DNA of 64,000 nucleotides from Pedobacter ginsengisoli (GTDB lineage: Bacteria > Bacteroidota > Bacteroidia > Sphingobacteriales > Sphingobacteriaceae): positions 4,089,555 through 4,153,554 of the forward strand of contig NZ_CP024091.1 of NCBI RefSeq assembly GCF_002736205.1, read 5' to 3'. Both the position numbers and the translations under genes were made by a program. Each line of letters begins with the position of its first letter. Within the stretch, counting starts at the first letter, position 1. The notes beneath the pieces are model-generated. The model had not been told where the DNA came from, did no database searches, and saw only the letters and a list, made by a program, of their open reading frames with translations. This document shows positions 60,807 to 64,000 of the stretch, piece after piece.

Positions 60807-61640
60807 TTATTTCAAATTGTAAAATTTAGTTGCATTACCACCCCAAAATAACGCCTGTTCATTTTCTGAGAGTTTGGAAATATAACCTTTTGCCAGATCT
60901 ACCACCTGCCCGTAAGCAGCTGCGACCAAACTTACCGGCCAATCAGATCCATACATTAATCTATTTGTTCCAAAAGCCTCAAAAACCACATCAAGATATG
61001 GGGTAAAGTCTTCTTTTTTCCAGTATTTCCAATCTGCCTCAGTTACCAGACCGGATACCTTACAATATACGTTTTCATGGGCAGCAAGTTTTTGTATATC
61101 ACTCGCCCAATCATCAATATGTTTACTTTTAACCTCTGGCTTGGCAATATGATCCAGTACAAAAGGCTGATCAGGAAATTTAGCCACCAGTTCAGCGGCG
61201 TATTTCAGCTGATCAGGGAAAATCAATATATCATAAGTAAATCCGTAATCTTTTAATTTACTTATTCCGTTCACAAAATCAGGTTTAAGCATTAATGCCC
61301 GGTCTTCTTCGCCTTGCAAAATATGTCTGAAACCTTTCATTTGAGGGTATTCACTTAAATCTGTCAGCTGCTCTTTAATATTAGCAGCTCTGAGATCGAC
61401 CCAGCCGACCACACCTTTAATGAAAGGATTGTCTTTAGCGTTTTGAAGTTGAAAAGCATTCTCAGCCTGAGATTGGTCTGCCTGAACAACAACACAACCA
61501 TCAAAATTAAAGTGCTCCAGAACAGGCTGTAGGTGCATAGGTAGAAAATCGTCCTGCAGCACGGCCATGTCATCTGTTATCCAGCTATCCCTTACCGCAT
61601 CAAATTTCCAGAAATGCTGATGAGAATCAATTCTTAACAT
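60807..61640 (-). CDS. Amidohydrolase, probable L-fuconolactone hydrolase
   Basis: 277 residues from the ATG at 61638-61640 (MLRIDSHQHFWKFDAVRDSW), overlapping the preceding stop by 14 bases. The N-terminal HQH metal motif and WITDDMAVLQDDFLP fit the amidohydrolase_2 lactonase group. Later motifs include FVLDHIAKPE and NRLMYGSDWPVS with the terminal Asp ligand. It would open L-fuconolactone to L-fuconate in the cytoplasm. Confidence 0.87.
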   Translation of the reverse strand: MLRIDSHQHFWKFDAVRDSWITDDMAVLQDDFLPMHLQPVLEHFNFDGCVVVQADQSQAENAFQLQNAKDNPFIKGVVGWVDLRAANIKEQLTDLSEYPQMKGFRHILQGEEDRALMLKPDFVNGISKLKDYGFTYDILIFPDQLKYAAELVAKFPDQPFVLDHIAKPEVKSKHIDDWASDIQKLAAHENVYCKVSGLVTEADWKYWKKEDFTPYLDVVFEAFGTNRLMYGSDWPVSLVAAAYGQVVDLAKGYISKLSENEQALFWGGNATKFYNLK

Positions 61641-62484
61641 AATTTCTAACCTGTTGTTTTGAGGTACCAAGGCCATCAATGCCAAGTTCTACCACATCAC
61701 CCTCTTTAAGATAAACAGGAGGATTGAAACCTAACCCAACACCGGCAGGTGTTCCGGTTGAGATGACATCTCCAGGAAGTAAAGTCATGAACTGACTTAC
61801 GTATGAAATTACAAAAGGTACATTGAATATAAAGTTGGAAGTATTTCCATCCTGCATTTTTTTGCCGTTTACATTTAGCCAAAGCCTAAGGTTATCTACA
61901 TCAGCAATCTCATCCTTTGTTGCAAGGAATGGGCCTAAAGGTGCAAAAGTATCGCAACCTTTTCCTTTGTCCCATGTTCCGTTTCTTTCGATCTGGAATT
62001 CGCGTTCTGATACATCGTTGTGCAATACGTAACCTGCTACATAATCAAGGGCTTCAGCCTCATCAACATAAGAAGCTTTTTTTCCTATTACTACTGCAAG
62101 CTCAACTTCCCAGTCGGTTTTTACAGAGTTTTTAGGGATTACAATATCATCAAAAGGCCCTGTCAAAGCGGTAGTAGACTTCATAAAAATAACCGGTTCA
62201 GGTGGCAGGGGTGCATTGGTTTCCTTTGCATGATCTGCATAGTTTAATCCTATACAAACTATTTTTGAAGGACGTGCTACCGGTGAGCCTAAACGTGTAT
62301 CTGCTGGTATCTGAGCCAATTTCCCTTCATTTTCCTTTACAAACGCCTCAAGTCTGGCTAATCCGTTATCATTAAAGAATTTCTCATTATAATCTTCTCC
62401 AAAAGCAGAAGTATCATACCAAATATCATTTATAATAACGCCCGTTTTTTCCTGATCGGCTGCTCCCCATCTGATTAATTTCAT
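61627..62484 (-). CDS. Fumarylacetoacetate-hydrolase family protein (2,4-diketo-3-deoxy-L-fuconate hydrolase)
   Basis: 285 residues. The FAH fold motifs are complete: PSKIVCIGLNYADHAKETNA, then DWEVELAVVIGKKASYVDEA with the Glu metal ligands, HNDVSEREFQ, DTFAPLGPFLATKDEI and GDVISTGTPAGVGLGF. In this context it would cleave 2,4-diketo-3-deoxy-L-fuconate to pyruvate and L-lactate, the last step of the pathway. Confidence 0.88.
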   Translation of the reverse strand: MKLIRWGAADQEKTGVIINDIWYDTSAFGEDYNEKFFNDNGLARLEAFVKENEGKLAQIPADTRLGSPVARPSKIVCIGLNYADHAKETNAPLPPEPVIFMKSTTALTGPFDDIVIPKNSVKTDWEVELAVVIGKKASYVDEAEALDYVAGYVLHNDVSEREFQIERNGTWDKGKGCDTFAPLGPFLATKDEIADVDNLRLWLNVNGKKMQDGNTSNFIFNVPFVISYVSQFMTLLPGDVISTGTPAGVGLGFNPPVYLKEGDVVELGIDGLGTSKQQVRNYVKN

Positions 62485-62512
62485 TGATATATATTTATTT
62501 TAAAAACTCAAA

Positions 62513-63277
62513 TTAGTTATTTAATTTAACAAATCCTCCATCTAAAGGATAGTCATTTCCAGTTACAAAGCCAGATTCATCTGAACATAGGTATAAAGCA
62601 AGGGAGGCTACCTCCTCTGGCTTACCCATACGACCAATTGGCTGGCTTTTAGATAATTTCTCAAAAACGGCTTCTTCCTGACCCGGATAATTTTTGGCAA
62701 TAAAGCCATCAACAAATGGTGTGTGTACTCTTGCCGGAGAGATGCTGTTACATCTGATTCCATCGGCCATATAATCGCGTGCTACAGAAAGTGTCATGGC
62801 ATAAATGGCGCCTTTACTCATAGAATAGGCGAACCTGTCGGTAATACCAACCAAAGCCGCAATAGAAGCCATATTAAGGATTACTGCTGAACTGCTTTTT
62901 TTCAATGCCGGAATTGCAGCGTATAAGCAATTGTAAGCTCCTTTAACATTTACGTTAAAGATTCTGGTAAAATCCTCTTCAGAGGTGGTCTCCAGCTTTC
63001 CAACATGAGCAATACCCGCATTGTTTACCAGAATATCTATGTTACCTACTTTGTTAAAAACATCGATTACCTGAGCCTGATTACTCACATCGCAACTGTA
63101 GCCAATTGCATTTCCGCCTGCTTTTGTAATCTCGTCAATTGTTTGTGCAGCAGCTTCAACATTTAGCTCAATAATATGAACCAAAGCACCTTGTTTTGCA
63201 AAAAGAACAGATATCGCTCTGCCTATTCCGCTTCCTCCACCTGTAATAATTGCTGATTTTCCTTTTAAACTGAACAT
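62513..63277 (-). CDS. Short-chain dehydrogenase, probable 2-keto-3-deoxy-L-fuconate dehydrogenase
   Basis: 254 residues from the ATG at 63275-63277 (MFSLKGKSAIITGGGSGIGR). The longer open frame would intrude on the neighbouring gene. It has the full SDR set: TGGGSGIG, NNAG in DILVNNAGIAHVG, Ser in ILNMASIAALVG and YSMSK in RFAYSMSKGAIYAM, ending VTGNDYPLDGGFVKL. In the fucose pathway it would oxidise 2-keto-3-deoxy-L-fuconate with NAD. Spacing of 10 bases to the dehydratase. Confidence 0.86.
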   Translation of the reverse strand: MFSLKGKSAIITGGGSGIGRAISVLFAKQGALVHIIELNVEAAAQTIDEITKAGGNAIGYSCDVSNQAQVIDVFNKVGNIDILVNNAGIAHVGKLETTSEEDFTRIFNVNVKGAYNCLYAAIPALKKSSSAVILNMASIAALVGITDRFAYSMSKGAIYAMTLSVARDYMADGIRCNSISPARVHTPFVDGFIAKNYPGQEEAVFEKLSKSQPIGRMGKPEEVASLALYLCSDESGFVTGNDYPLDGGFVKLNN

Positions 63278-63287
63278 AGTTACCTTA

Positions 63288-64000
63288 TTATAATGAAACG
63301 CCTCTTTTCCATGGGATGAAATCATCCTGATTTAACAATACTGCTTTAGGGGTTACTTCGCCACTTGCAGCTTTAATACAATATTCAAGGATCTCTGCTC
63401 CCATTTCTTCAATGGTTTTTTCGCCTCGAATAATTGCACCTGTGTCTATATCAATAATGTCGCCCATTCTGTTGGTAAGCGCTGAATTTGTTGCTATTTT
63501 AATTACCGGACAAACAGGGTTTCCTGTTGGGGTACCCAGACCAGTGGTAAACAAGATTAATGTAGCGCCACTAGCCGCTTTTCCGGTGGTTGCCTCCACA
63601 TCATTTCCTGGTGTACATACTAAACTTAACCCTGGTTTGGTTGCAGGTTCAGTATAATCCAGAACATCTACTACCGGCGATGTTCCTGCTTTTTTAGCTG
63701 CTCCTGTACTTTTAATAGCGTCGGTAATTAAACCGTCCTTTATGTTTCCTGGTGATGGGTTCATATGAAATCCTGAACCCACGGCATGAGCCTGGGCATC
63801 ATACTCCTGCATTAACCTGATAAATTTTTCGGCAGTTGGCTTATCAACGCATCTGTCTATTATGTTTTGTTCTGCACCACATAGTTCCGGAAATTCTGCC
63901 AGCAGAACTTTGGCTCCAAGTGCAACCAGAAGATCAGAGGTATAACCTACAGAAGGATTTGCAGAGATGCCACTAAAGCCATCACTTCCACCGCATTTAA
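63288..64000 (-). CDS. UxaA/altronate-dehydratase-family protein, C-terminal part (cut by window edge)
   Basis: The first codons lie beyond 64000. The visible 237 residues carry KCGGSDGFSGISANPSVG, then LVALGAKVLLAEFPELCGAE, GSGFHMNPSPGNIKDGLITD, PGNDVEATTGKAASGATLIL and FTTGLGTPTGNPVCPVIKIA. All are typical of the C-terminal domain of D-altronate/galactarate dehydratases. Its operon partners suggest it dehydrates L-fuconate, a non-homologous replacement for the enolase-type fuconate dehydratase of Xanthomonas. The substrate is inference. Confidence 0.85.
   Translation of the reverse strand, partial: KCGGSDGFSGISANPSVGYTSDLLVALGAKVLLAEFPELCGAEQNIIDRCVDKPTAEKFIRLMQEYDAQAHAVGSGFHMNPSPGNIKDGLITDAIKSTGAAKKAGTSPVVDVLDYTEPATKPGLSLVCTPGNDVEATTGKAASGATLILFTTGLGTPTGNPVCPVIKIATNSALTNRMGDIIDIDTGAIIRGEKTIEEMGAEILEYCIKAASGEVTPKAVLLNQDDFIPWKRGVSL

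Noticed and set aside
1..64000. CRISPR arrays, tRNA and rRNA genes
   Set aside because: No short regularly spaced repeats and no cloverleaf or rRNA sequence seen on either strand by eye.

Overview
The window is from a Bacteroidota chromosome, most likely a Pedobacter-like member of the Sphingobacteriaceae. The genes are AT-rich, with Sec or lipoprotein signal peptides typical of that phylum, few Shine-Dalgarno sequences and many TAATG/ATGA overlaps. The protein families (1,200-residue YD-repeat proteins, RHS proteins beginning near a QHL..YTGQ-type segment, a non-phosphorylative L-fucose pathway) also fit. This placement is by pattern recognition only; no database was searched.

Layout: 1-1.9 kb holds the 5' part of gmd, a small outer-membrane protein and a hydrolase fragment. 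From about 2.1 to 46.9 kb nearly every gene lies on the minus strand. This block holds a complete-looking type II secretion / type IV pilus-like machine, split in two. The upstream half (46.9-40.9 kb) encodes an FN3 lipoprotein, a GspC/PilP-like protein, a MORN-like protein, a GspK-position protein, two pseudopilins and GspF. The downstream half (23.3-17.2 kb) encodes a GspG-like pseudopilin, a prepilin peptidase, GspE, GspD, a GspL-like and a GspM-like protein. Between and beyond these halves lie 14 copies (several broken) of a tail-fibre-like family sharing one C-terminal domain. There are also two large two-gene toxin units, each an SpvB/TcB-like 1,200-residue protein followed by an RHS protein with a unique C-terminal tip and an immunity gene, plus toxin and immunity debris with an ISL3-type insertion sequence.

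The main hypothesis is that this is one dedicated system. A T2SS/T4P-like machine would export or display fibre proteins together with Tc-toxin-like B/C cocoons carrying exchangeable toxin tips. The sequence shows the arrangement; the functional link is inference. Mononucleotide-tract frameshifts occur in or near several fibre and RHS genes and may be phase variation, decay or sequencing error. A recurring leader motif precedes several of the fibre genes.

From 46.9 to 64 kb the content is ordinary: two small genes, a zinc-ribbon miniprotein, a UvrA-like/TolC/adaptor/RND efflux operon divergent from an AraC regulator, an aminopeptidase P, and an operon for L-fucose oxidation running off the right edge. 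No tRNA, rRNA or CRISPR array was seen.
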